Below are positions 1 to 5,539 of a stretch of DNA of 6,013 nt, piece after piece. Each line of letters starts with the position of its first letter. Positions within the stretch are counted from its first letter, which is position 1. Under the pieces are notes generated by a model, which worked only from the letters and a program-made list of their open reading frames with translations, did not search any database and was not told where the DNA came from. The stretch comes from Deltaproteobacteria bacterium (GTDB taxonomy: Bacteria; Desulfobacterota_B; Binatia; UBA9968). The DNA is taken from assembly GCA_027297485.1 (NCBI GenBank), contig JAPUHZ010000174.1, positions 1-6,013 of the forward strand, given 5' to 3'. A program made the position numbers and the translations under genes.

Positions 1-525
1 CTGGTCTACGAACTCGACCTCGACGGGAAACAGCTCCGTGTCGTCAAGTACACCGATTACGCCGGCCAGAAAGTGCGGACCCTTTATCCGTCTGCCGTTG
101 ACCTACGAAAGAAATGGGCCGATCCCGTGCAGCGATCCGAAATCATTGCCCGCCTAGAGGAACGGGGTATCAGCTTCGATGAGTTAAGGTTGGCAACTAA
201 CCAGCCAGATGCGGATCCCTTCGATCTTCTTTGCCACATTGCGTTTAACGCACCGATCCGTACCCGTCGCGAGCGGGCCGATCAAGTGAGGAGGGAACAG
301 AAGGACTTTTTTACTAAATACGGCCCCAAAGCGAGGGATATACTCAACGAGCTACTGGAAAAATACGCTGAACACGGAACCGCTCAGTTTGTCATACCCG
401 ACGTACTCAAGGTCCCGCCAATATCAGAACACGGCAATGTTATTGAAATTGCAGCACATTTTGGCGGCCCCGAGAGGCTGAGGGAAGCGGTAAATGAATT
501 ACAGACCCTGCTGTATGCCGCGTAG
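1..525 (+). CDS. hsdR: Type I restriction enzyme R subunit (HsdR), C-terminal fragment
   Basis: This is the last 174 codons of a gene that starts before the window; frame 1 is open from base 1 and stops at TAG 523-525. HsdR is the translocating and cleaving subunit of type I restriction enzymes, working with HsdM and HsdS in the cytoplasm on unmodified DNA. Only the C-terminal region is visible, so the nuclease and helicase motifs cannot be checked. The fragment resembles the EcoEI-type HsdR C-terminal domain: a charged helical stretch, a segment reading FDLLCHIAFNAP, and the ending FVIPDVLKVPPISEHGN followed by GGPERLREAVNELQTLLYAA. The GTG at 73 is internal, because the frame upstream of it also reads as matching protein (LVYELDLDGKQLRVVKYTDY). 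The companion genes hsdM and hsdS lie about 2.3 kb downstream and both are damaged. The family assignment is from recognition of the sequence. Confidence 0.88.
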   Translation: MVYELDLDGKQLRVVKYTDYAGQKVRTLYPSAVDLRKKWADPVQRSEIIARLEERGISFDELRLATNQPDADPFDLLCHIAFNAPIRTRRERADQVRREQKDFFTKYGPKARDILNELLEKYAEHGTAQFVIPDVLKVPPISEHGNVIEIAAHFGGPERLREAVNELQTLLYAA

Positions 526-530
526 GGTAC

Positions 531-559
531 AAAATACTTAAAGTTTCTTTAAGGATTTT
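531..559. repeat. Palindrome A after hsdR, 13-bp arms
   Basis: Arms 531-543 and 547-559 are inverted repeats matching at 12 of 13 positions around a 3-nt centre (core cttaaag-ttt-ctttaag). The site starts six bases after the hsdR stop. The half-site (aaaa-cctta-like) resembles that of the palindromes upstream of the AbiEi-like gene, so it may be an operator of that regulator. As RNA it would form an AU-rich hairpin, but no T-tract follows, so it is a poor candidate for an intrinsic terminator. Confidence 0.6.
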
Positions 560-581
560 GCACACCGGGACGGATTATTTA

Positions 582-612
582 CAAAAACCTTAAAGTTAGT
601 CTAAGGGTTTTG
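582..612. repeat. Palindrome B, imperfect, related to A
   Basis: Arms 582-593 and 601-612 match at 10 of 12 positions around a 7-nt centre. Bases 537-562 and 589-614 are also direct repeats (22 of 26 identical, 52 bp apart), so A and B are two copies of one unit ending in ttttgca. The half-site aaaccttaa is close to the one in the palindromes at 1371-1403 and 1427-1450. It is probably a protein-binding site; this is inferred. Confidence 0.55.
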
Positions 613-630
613 CAGAGAGCGCAATGTTCG

Positions 631-769
631 AAATTTCAGATCTCAAATCTCACAACTTTATGATATGTAATCTGATATCTTCCATTTGAGATCTGTAATC
701 TGAGATTCCCCGCAGGGGACCTGATCTGTAATTTGTAGTTTGCGACTTGTTTTCTGAGATCTGAAATTT
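631..769. repeat. 15-bp perfect inverted repeat within a degenerate 'gatctgtaattt' repeat tract
   Basis: Bases 631-645 (aaatttcagatctca) and 755-769 (tgagatctgaaattt) are exact reverse complements, 109 nt apart. The whole tract 626-780 consists of degenerate words built from GAT/AAT, CTG and TTTGAG and contains hairpin repeat copy 1. Such low-complexity repeats are often seen beside four-helix-bundle genes in environmental bacteria (recalled, not checked). There is no convincing coding potential here; the open frame on the minus strand is low complexity. Confidence 0.6.
702..720 (+). repeat. Hairpin repeat copy 1 (gagattccccgcaggggac)
   Basis: First of three copies of a 19-bp unit differing only at one base in the loop (gagattccccgNaggggac). 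Each contains a 5-bp stem, TCCCC/GGGGA, closed by a three-base loop. After this copy comes CTGAT, where the other copies have ATG or an equivalent, so no start codon is present here. It lies 75 bp before copy 2. Confidence 0.8.
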
Positions 770-776
770 GTCATTT

Positions 777-795
777 GAGATTCCCCGAAGGGGAC
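777..795 (+). promoter_or_regulatory. Hairpin repeat copy 2, carrying the ribosome binding site of the four-helix-bundle gene
   Basis: The unit gagattccccgaaggggac ends two bases before the ATG at 797. Its AAGGGG is the only good Shine-Dalgarno-like sequence for that gene, and the same bases form the right arm of the TCCCC/GGGGA stem. Folding would therefore hide the ribosome binding site. The sequence shows the overlap; translational control is inferred. Confidence 0.55.
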
Positions 796-796
796 A

Positions 797-1300
797 ATGA
801 AGTACAATCGCTTTGAAGACCTACCCGTCTGGCAGGATTCCGCAGCGCTAGCCCGAAAGATGTACGAGTTCACTGCGGCGGAGCCATTTAGGCGTCATGC
901 TGGTTTGCGCGACCAGCTAGAGCGGGCCGCCCTGTCGGTTTCCAATAACGTGGCTGAGGGCTTTGAGCGTGGCACTACTAATGAGCTGCTGGCCTTCCTC
1001 TACATCGCCCGAGGTTCAGCAGGTGAGGTCCGGTCCATGCTCCATGTACTGAAGGGGTGGGACACCTTCAGCGATTTCAGATCCCAGATTACAGATTTAA
1101 GAACAAGATCGGAAAGGATATCCAAGCAGCTTTATGGTTGGATTGAGAGTCTAAAAATCTCTGGTATTACCGGTCAGCGCCACCTGAACGATAGGAAAAG
1201 GGCCAGCTATGCAGGTAATAAGGAACGCGAAGACTTCTTAGCGGAACTCCACCGCATCACCGAATCCGCCGCTCAAGCGCGGCAAAAACCCCCAAAGTAA
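797..1300 (+). CDS. Four-helix-bundle protein (S23 / Avd-like family)
   Basis: A 167-residue protein whose N-terminal part (FEDLPVWQDSAALARKMYEF at 6-25, LRDQLERAALSVSNNVAEGF at 37-56, then TNELLAFLYIARGSAGEVRS at 61-80) is the typical pattern of the small four-helix-bundle family that includes proteins encoded in 23S rRNA intervening sequences and Avd of diversity-generating retroelements. Free-standing members have no settled function, and many sit beside type I RM genes. The start at 797 follows AAGGGG at good spacing. Residues 92-101 (SDFRSQITDL) are encoded by bases 1072-1101, an inverted copy of the surrounding nucleotide repeat, so a repeat has been absorbed into the reading frame between helices 3 and 4. 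A charged tail from about residue 124 (GQRHLNDRKR onward) makes it longer than the common 115-130 residues. No reverse transcriptase or variable repeat is visible, so an Avd role is not supported here. Confidence 0.85.
   Translation: MKYNRFEDLPVWQDSAALARKMYEFTAAEPFRRHAGLRDQLERAALSVSNNVAEGFERGTTNELLAFLYIARGSAGEVRSMLHVLKGWDTFSDFRSQITDLRTRSERISKQLYGWIESLKISGITGQRHLNDRKRASYAGNKEREDFLAELHRITESAAQARQKPPK
1074..1098 (-). repeat. Inverted copy of the flanking repeat inside the four-helix-bundle gene
   Basis: Reverse-complemented, bases 1081-1096 read atctgtaatctgggat, identical at 15 of 16 positions to bases 691-706 upstream of the gene. The segment keeps the frame and encodes DFRSQITDL. It shows that the repeat family invades or seeds itself within this gene as well as around it. 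Confidence 0.7.
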
Positions 1301-1319
1301 ATATTGAAATCTGTAATTT

Positions 1320-1338
1320 GAGATTCCCCGTAGGGGAC
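1320..1338 (+). repeat. Hairpin repeat copy 3, downstream of the four-helix-bundle gene
   Basis: The unit gagattccccgtaggggac starts 20 bases after the stop codon. It is preceded by aatctgtaattt, as in the upstream tract, and followed by ATG ATT TGA. It thus still has a ribosome-binding-like sequence and an ATG at about the same distance as copy 2, but the frame closes after two codons. With copies 1 and 2 it brackets the gene. Confidence 0.8.
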
Positions 1339-1370
1339 ATGATTTGAGACCCCCAAAAGTCGGCTAATAT

Positions 1371-1403
1371 ACACAAACCTTCCAAACTATGTAAGGTTTG
1401 TGT
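1371..1403. promoter_or_regulatory. Palindrome 1 upstream of the AbiEi-MNT gene (candidate operator)
   Basis: Arms 1371-1381 (acacaaacctt) and 1393-1403 (aaggtttgtgt) are perfect 11-bp inverted repeats around 11 nt. AbiEi antitoxins are known to repress their own operon by binding inverted repeats near the promoter, and this gene has an AbiEi-like N-terminus, so this is the likely operator. A TATATAA sequence at 1404-1410 directly beside it could be a -10 element, but no good -35 is visible. Confidence 0.6.
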
Positions 1404-1426
1404 TATATAAACAATCGAACTTGCAT

Positions 1427-1450
1427 AAACCTTACAGTTGATGTAAGTTT
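1427..1450. promoter_or_regulatory. Palindrome 2 adjoining the AbiEi-MNT start (candidate operator)
   Basis: The left half aaaccttac (1427-1435) and right half gtaagttt (1443-1450) are inverted repeats with one base missing. The half-sites match palindrome 1 (aaacctt / gtaaggttt). The site ends six bases before the ATG at 1457, where a ribosome binding site would lie, and no strong Shine-Dalgarno is present. TTGCAT at 1421 could be a -35 element, with only a weak -10 (TAAGTT, 1444). A protein bound here would block both transcription and translation initiation. Confidence 0.5.
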
Positions 1451-1456
1451 AATAAC

Positions 1457-2470
1457 ATGCGAAAGGACCCTAGGAAGACTGAACGAGCGCTATTAGCTAT
1501 CGCTTCCGATCAAGCGGGCTACTTCACAGCGTCTCAAGCCTGCTCTGTTGGTTATACTTACCGCCAGCAGCATTTTCACAAAGAGCGTGGAAATTGGTTG
1601 CTCATCGATCATGGCCTTTTTCGTCTGAGAGACTACCCACACAGCCGTTACGAAGACTTAATCCGTTGGGTTCTGTGGACTCGTGACCGTAAAGGAAATA
1701 TTCAAGCTGTCGTCTCTCACGAAACGGCAATCTCGGTCTATGATCTTGGAGACCTGTTGCCTGCAAAGATTCATCTCACGGTTCCACCCCGCTTCCGTAA
1801 GAAAACCCCAGGGCCAGGTATCGTACTGCACAAAGCTTACCTCGACCGTTCCGAGGTGACCCGCTGGGAGGGTGTTCCAATTACTTCCCCTCTGCGTACA
1901 GTAATGGACCTTGCACGCATACCTCTGGACCCTGAACGCCTGTCAGCGGTTGTACGAGACGCCTTACAGACAGGGTTGATTCCCCGAAAAGAATTGCTCA
2001 CCGTATTGTCAACCAGGCCCGAAGTGAAGGACGCTTTGACTAACGTTCTTCTGCAATTGGACCAAGAAGTGACGCGCAACGTGTATGACCTTCCCTCCGC
2101 AATTCACCCTGAGATGGGACAAGTCAAAGAGAGCGAGGAGTTGCCTCAAACGAGTCTATCGATACCAAGTCTTCTAAGCGAACTAAAATCCGGACTCAAA
2201 GCACTTTACGGTAAACAACTCAAGAGAGTTTACCTTTTCGGGTCGTACGCCCGAGGTCAAGCTGACCCGGAATCAGATCTAGACGTCCTGGTTATCCTAG
2301 ACGATTTTCCACATTACGCGCACGAGGTCGATCGGACCGGAAAACTGACGGCGGAACTATCCCTTAAATACGGTGTCAGCATCAGTAATGTATTCTTGCG
2401 TGAGTCGGAATGGCTCCACGACAATACTCCATTCTTGTCCAATGTCCGCGACGAAGTGGTCCCGGCATGA
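1457..2470 (+). CDS. AbiEi-type antitoxin/regulator fused to a minimal nucleotidyltransferase (MNT) domain
   Basis: A single 337-residue frame with two parts. Residues ~8-57 form a winged-helix pattern (GYFTASQACSVGY, then NWLLIDHGLFRLRDYP). Residues ~65-185 continue as in AbiEi-family antitoxins, with AVVSHETAISVYDLGDLLP (84-102), IHLTVP (105-110) and GVPITSPLRTVMDLA (139-153). After a polar linker (~186-235), residues ~236-337 form a Pol-beta-type nucleotidyltransferase: VYLFGSYARG (258-267) and SDLDVLVIL (273-281), with D274 and D276 as the metal-binding pair. The third acidic residue expected near 307-314 (VSISNVFL) is not seen. Known families: AbiEi neutralises the nucleotidyltransferase toxin AbiEii and represses its operon; MntA-type MNT proteins silence HEPN toxins by AMPylation. 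The overlapping HEPN gene suggests that this protein is the antitoxin and also the DNA-binding autoregulator. The fusion is seen directly; the mechanism is inferred. Confidence 0.85.
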   Translation: MRKDPRKTERALLAIASDQAGYFTASQACSVGYTYRQQHFHKERGNWLLIDHGLFRLRDYPHSRYEDLIRWVLWTRDRKGNIQAVVSHETAISVYDLGDLLPAKIHLTVPPRFRKKTPGPGIVLHKAYLDRSEVTRWEGVPITSPLRTVMDLARIPLDPERLSAVVRDALQTGLIPRKELLTVLSTRPEVKDALTNVLLQLDQEVTRNVYDLPSAIHPEMGQVKESEELPQTSLSIPSLLSELKSGLKALYGKQLKRVYLFGSYARGQADPESDLDVLVILDDFPHYAHEVDRTGKLTAELSLKYGVSISNVFLRESEWLHDNTPFLSNVRDEVVPA

Positions 2471-2853
2471 AAGAGGCGACAGCCAAGTTCATGGAGAAAG
2501 CGGCCCGTTCGCTCGCTGCTGCGGACCAGCTAACGAAAACCGGAGACGCCGAGTTTGCAGTTGGCCGAGCCTATTATGCTATGTTCTATGTGGCACAGGC
2601 ACTACTGAATGAAAAAGGATTGCGCTTCCGCAAACACGGCGGGGTCCATGGAGCCTTTGGTGAGCACTTTGCCAAAACCGGATTGTTGGATCAAAAATAC
2701 CACCGTTGGCTCCTTGAAGCCTTCAGCAAAAGGGTTACGGGCGATTATGGTGTGGACCCCGATTTGAATTCTGATGACGCAACCCTTGTGATTGATCAGG
2801 CACAAGATTTCTTGCAAGCAGCAAAGGAGATTCTTACGAAAGGTCGACTATAG
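2467..2853 (+). CDS. HEPN-domain protein (UPF0332-like), putative toxin partner
   Basis: A 128-residue helical protein. The start is placed at ATG 2467, which overlaps the preceding stop as ATGA; this fits translational coupling and gives a normal HEPN N-terminus. Extending the frame to 2410 would add 19 residues that read as an out-of-frame copy of the MNT gene. Residues 28-47 contain the typical FAVGRAYYAMFYVAQALL. Near the C-terminus R89 to Y94 (RVTGDY) matches the R-x4-Y (R..xDY) form usual in this branch, in place of the classic R-x4-6-H of ribonuclease HEPN toxins. In HepT/MntA pairs, a tyrosine beside the HEPN motif is AMPylated; Y94 would be the corresponding candidate here (inference). 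The gene lies 5 bp ahead of hsdM, so the pair is embedded in the RM operon. The family is confident; toxicity is not shown by the sequence. Confidence 0.85.
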   Translation: MKEATAKFMEKAARSLAAADQLTKTGDAEFAVGRAYYAMFYVAQALLNEKGLRFRKHGGVHGAFGEHFAKTGLLDQKYHRWLLEAFSKRVTGDYGVDPDLNSDDATLVIDQAQDFLQAAKEILTKGRL

Positions 2854-2858
2854 GCAAT

Positions 2859-4375
2859 ATGGCACGCGTTAAGAAAACATCTCAACCACTCACTACTGCG
2901 CAGCAGCTTGGTAGCCTGATCAAGTCCGCCCGGGACATCATGCGGAAGGACAAGGGGCTGAACGGTGATCTGGACCGCCTTCCCATGATCACGTGGATCA
3001 GTTCCTCGACGACATGGAACAAATCCGAGAGCAGGAGGCCACTATGCGTGGGGGAAGATTCCGCCAGGCCATTGAAGCGCCCTATCGCTGGCGGGACTGG
3101 GCAGCGAGAGAAGACGGCATTACCGGTGATGGACTGATCTCGTTCGTCAACAACGACGAAGCCGTCTGGCCTGATGGCAAGAAAGGCCCCGGCTTGTTTG
3201 CATATCTGCGGGGATTACAGGGAGCTAACGGTGGAGATCGCCGTGACGTTGTCGCAACCGTCTTCAAGGGCACGATCAATCGCATGATCAACGGTTATCT
3301 TCTGCGGGACGTCATCAACAAAGTCAACGGCATCCACTTCAACTCCTCGGAAGAAATTCACACCCTCGGTCATTTTTACGAGTCAATGCTGAAGGAAATG
3401 CGGGATTCCGCCGGCGATTCTGGGGAGTTCTACACACCGCGCCCCGTGGTGCGCTTCATGGTAGAGGTTACCAATCCGCGTCTAGGAGAGACACTTCTCG
3501 ACCCGGCCTGCGGCACGGGAGGCTTCCTCGTAGACGCGTACAGGCACCTGGAGAGCCAATGTAAAACCGTCGAGCACCGAAAGACCCTTCAAGGCAAAAG
3601 CATATTAGGTGCCGACGCCAAGCCCCTCCCGTACCTCCTTTGCCAAATGAATTTACTTCTCCACGGCATGGAATCCCCCCAAATAAATCCTGGAAATAGC
3701 TTGCGATTCCCTCTCAGGGAGATCGGAGATAAAGACCGGGTGGATATCATCCTGACCAATCCGCCCTTCGGCGGCGAGGAAGAAAAAGGCATTCTCGGTA
3801 ATTTCCCCGAGGACAAGCAGACCTCCGAAACCGCTCTCCTCTTTCTCCAGTTGATCATGCGTAAACTCAAACGCCAACCGAAACCCGGCCGTGCGGCCAT
3901 GGTCGTGCCCAACGGCACTCTCTTTGGCGACAGCATCTGCGCCCGTATAAAGGAGGAACTGCTCAAGGAATTCAACCTCCACACCATCGTCCGTCTCCCC
4001 AACGGCGTCTTCGCCCCCTACACCTCCATTCCGACAAATTTGCTCTTCTTCGACCGCTCAGGCCCAACAAAGGAAATCTGGTATTACGAGCAACCCCTAC
4101 CCGAAGGCCGAAAGACATACACAAAGACCCAACCCTTACAGTACGAGGAGTTGTCTCCCTGCGTTGAATGGTGGAAAAACCGCGAAGAGCACGACCGTGC
4201 CTGGAAGGTCTTGGCCAATAATGTGCTGAAGTATGACGAAAACGGAAATCTCGCATCCGTAAACCTCGACATAAAGAACCCTCACGGAAATGTGGACTTC
4301 GAACACCTGCCACCTGAGCAACTTGGAATCAAAAGTAGACAGTCTCAAGGAACGCCAGGCCTAAACGGCTGCTGA
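2859..4375 (+). pseudogene. hsdM: Type I methyltransferase subunit HsdM, frameshifted and 3'-truncated
   Basis: HsdM is the N6-adenine methyltransferase subunit of type I RM enzymes. The proper start is ATG 2859 (MARVKKTSQPLTTAQQLG, then KSARDIMRKDKGLNGDLDRL), five bases after the HEPN stop. This frame gives way after LPMITWI (codon ending 2999) to nonsense that stops at 3135-3137. The protein resumes in another frame from 3002 (FLDDMEQIREQEA). Relatives read approximately ITWIMFLKFLDD here, so a 10-nt deletion explains the break. Downstream the frame is open to 4375 and holds SGEFYTPRPVVRFMV, the SAM-binding motif DPACGTGGF (3500-3526), the catalytic NPPF (3758-3769) and APYTSIPTNLLFFDR. Family-like sequence ends at HLPPEQL (~4325), after which GIKSRQSQ... 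is hsdS tail DNA read in the wrong frame; about 25-30 C-terminal residues are missing. A GTG at 2993 could in theory start a shortened product. Activity is unlikely. Confidence 0.85.
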
Positions 4376-4430
4376 ACTTAGGGCAATGTTGCCTTCAGTC
4401 CTCGACAAGGCATTCAAGGGAGCATTGTAG
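4320..4430 (+). pseudogene. hsdS: Remnant of hsdS (type I specificity subunit), C-terminal ~35 codons
   Basis: Reading from 4320 in the frame different from hsdM gives NLESKVDSLKERQA, a TAA at 4362-4364, then TAAELRAM and LPSVLDKAFKGAL, ending at TAG 4428-4430. This is the usual end of HsdS: a conserved coiled-coil helix followed by the LLPSILDKAFKGEL-like tail. HsdS provides DNA recognition to both HsdM and HsdR, and its two target recognition domains are completely absent. The remnant overlaps the last codons of hsdM, so one deletion removed the hsdM 3' end, the intergenic region and almost all of hsdS. The TAA replaces what in relatives is commonly Gln or Glu (CAA to TAA would be one change), so decay has continued. 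No start codon precedes it. Confidence 0.8.
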
Positions 4431-4446
4431 CCGCGGAAATAGGAAT

Positions 4447-4466
4447 AACTCTCGGCTGAGTTTTTT
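4447..4466 (+). terminator. Weak terminator-like hairpin after the hsd remnant
   Basis: AACTC (4447-4451) and GAGTT (4458-4462) can pair around TCGGCT, and a run of six T follows (4461-4466). The stem is only five pairs and shares bases with the T-run. It could end the hsd operon transcript, but the next gene's ATG lies two bases later, so the call is weak. Confidence 0.25.
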
Positions 4467-4468
4467 CC

Positions 4469-5539
4469 ATGGCGATAACTTGGCTAAATTCCGTTGAAAA
4501 GATCGCTGAGCGTGACCTTAATGAGCTACGCGAAAATAATGCTACCATCCGGCGTCTCCGCTATGGACATGTCCATGCTTGGCTAATAACAGCTTCCAGC
4601 CAGCCCTTCCGTAATCCTGCAGAACTATTTGTCCTTTTTCTTCTCCTGTCGTTGCTAACGTACCAGCTAAGCACATTTTCCTGGTTTCCTTCGCTAATCA
4701 TTCCCAATATTGATGATTTTCACGTAAGACTGCTTATCATCCAAACGACTTTGGCTGCACTTACCTACCCAATCGTTATTGGTTTAGTCAGCATTCTTCT
4801 ACAAGGAAGACAAAGCGCGAAGGCGAGAGTGCAAATTTATCTTATTGACTCGGGTGCACTTATAGCCGGTTTAAGTTCCTTGTTTCTGATCTTGACCATG
4901 GTTGTTCAGTCCGGATTCATCCCGCTTGTTACCCTAACCACGGTAACAATCTGGACATATTTGGATTTGCTCTGGTTCATCGGCAATGCCGCTGGAACCA
5001 CCTGGTTTCTTTTTCGAAGCGTTGAATTTATTCGCCCCAATCAGCAAGCAATCATAATTAAACACTACGGGGTTAACATTGGCTGGCTAATGCAGCTTAA
5101 GCAACTCATCAAGTGCCACTGCTTTTGGAGCGCTAAACGATATGGGCATCTCCCTGGTGCCCCAGATGGGGAGGAAAAAGAGGATGCCAAGCCCCAGGTT
5201 TTGTTGTCTCCCGTCTGGAAAGACAGAGGACAAGTAGAGGCATCTACCTCGCTGCCAGGTTCCCGGACTTTAAGGGACATTAAACTTCGCCCCCTGGGCT
5301 GGGTCGTGAGGCGCTGGATTCAGCGGAGTATGCAAATACCACTTCAACCTAAGGTTCTGGGGCTTCGTGCAGAAAGCCCAAAGCTTATCCTTCCTTTGTG
5401 GCCTGGAGAAACCTACGAGGGCGACGCCATTTTGTGTCGGCGCGATGGTGGTAGCCGGCTTCAGTGGTGGGAGCGTATAGTGCTTCGTTGGTGCTTCATA
5501 TTCACCAAACTCCAACATTACGGAGATATAGGTAATTAG
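4469..5539 (+). CDS. Membrane protein of unknown function
   Basis: A 356-residue protein I do not recognise. ATG 4469 is the first start after an in-frame TGA at 4457; there is no clear Shine-Dalgarno, only TTTTTTCC. The N-terminal ~45 residues are charged and predicted cytosolic (VEKIAERDLNELRENN). Hydrophobic segments follow at about 52-70, 88-112, 126-148 and 152-181, consistent with four membrane helices. The C-terminal half (~190-356) is soluble, with a polar, acidic stretch (DGEEKEDAKP at 233-242) and later basic and Trp-rich parts (LGWVVRRWIQR, LQWWERIVLRW). The end, KLQHYGDIGN, is abrupt, so the gene could be a truncated form of a longer protein, but I saw no continuation in another frame. 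It lies just after the hsd remnant on the same strand and before rnc on the other, so it may be a defence-island passenger. No catalytic motif was found. Confidence 0.65.
   Translation: MAITWLNSVEKIAERDLNELRENNATIRRLRYGHVHAWLITASSQPFRNPAELFVLFLLLSLLTYQLSTFSWFPSLIIPNIDDFHVRLLIIQTTLAALTYPIVIGLVSILLQGRQSAKARVQIYLIDSGALIAGLSSLFLILTMVVQSGFIPLVTLTTVTIWTYLDLLWFIGNAAGTTWFLFRSVEFIRPNQQAIIIKHYGVNIGWLMQLKQLIKCHCFWSAKRYGHLPGAPDGEEKEDAKPQVLLSPVWKDRGQVEASTSLPGSRTLRDIKLRPLGWVVRRWIQRSMQIPLQPKVLGLRAESPKLILPLWPGETYEGDAILCRRDGGSRLQWWERIVLRWCFIFTKLQHYGDIGN

Noticed and set aside
531..559. Intrinsic terminator of hsdR
   Set aside because: The stem is AU-rich and no run of T follows the right arm; likeness to the other palindromes favours a protein-binding site, though a role in ending transcription cannot be excluded.
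626..796. CRISPR array or tandem-repeat locus
   Set aside because: The repeated words are degenerate, irregularly spaced and self-similar in the spacers; there are no unique spacers of constant length.
658..873. Minus-strand small gene of 71 codons
   Set aside because: It is composed of the low-complexity repeat tract (SQTSRKLQITDQVPCGESQITD) and overlaps the real four-helix-bundle start; it is an artefact of the repeats.
797..1300. Avd component of a diversity-generating retroelement
   Set aside because: There is no reverse transcriptase, template repeat or variable repeat in the window; the family resemblance alone does not imply one.
2410..2466. Earlier start for the HEPN gene at ATG 2410
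   Set aside because: The extra 19 residues (MAPRQYSILVQCP...) overlap the MNT coding region in another frame and do not resemble HEPN proteins; ATG 2467 with the ATGA overlap is more natural.
2859..3137. Separate small gene upstream of hsdM
   Set aside because: Its first ~47 residues are the true HsdM N-terminus; the rest is out-of-frame hsdM. It is one broken gene, not two.
3589..4313. Several long open frames on the minus strand opposite hsdM
   Set aside because: They lie antisense to clearly conserved HsdM motifs, have Arg/Ser-rich composition typical of shadow frames, and match nothing recognisable.
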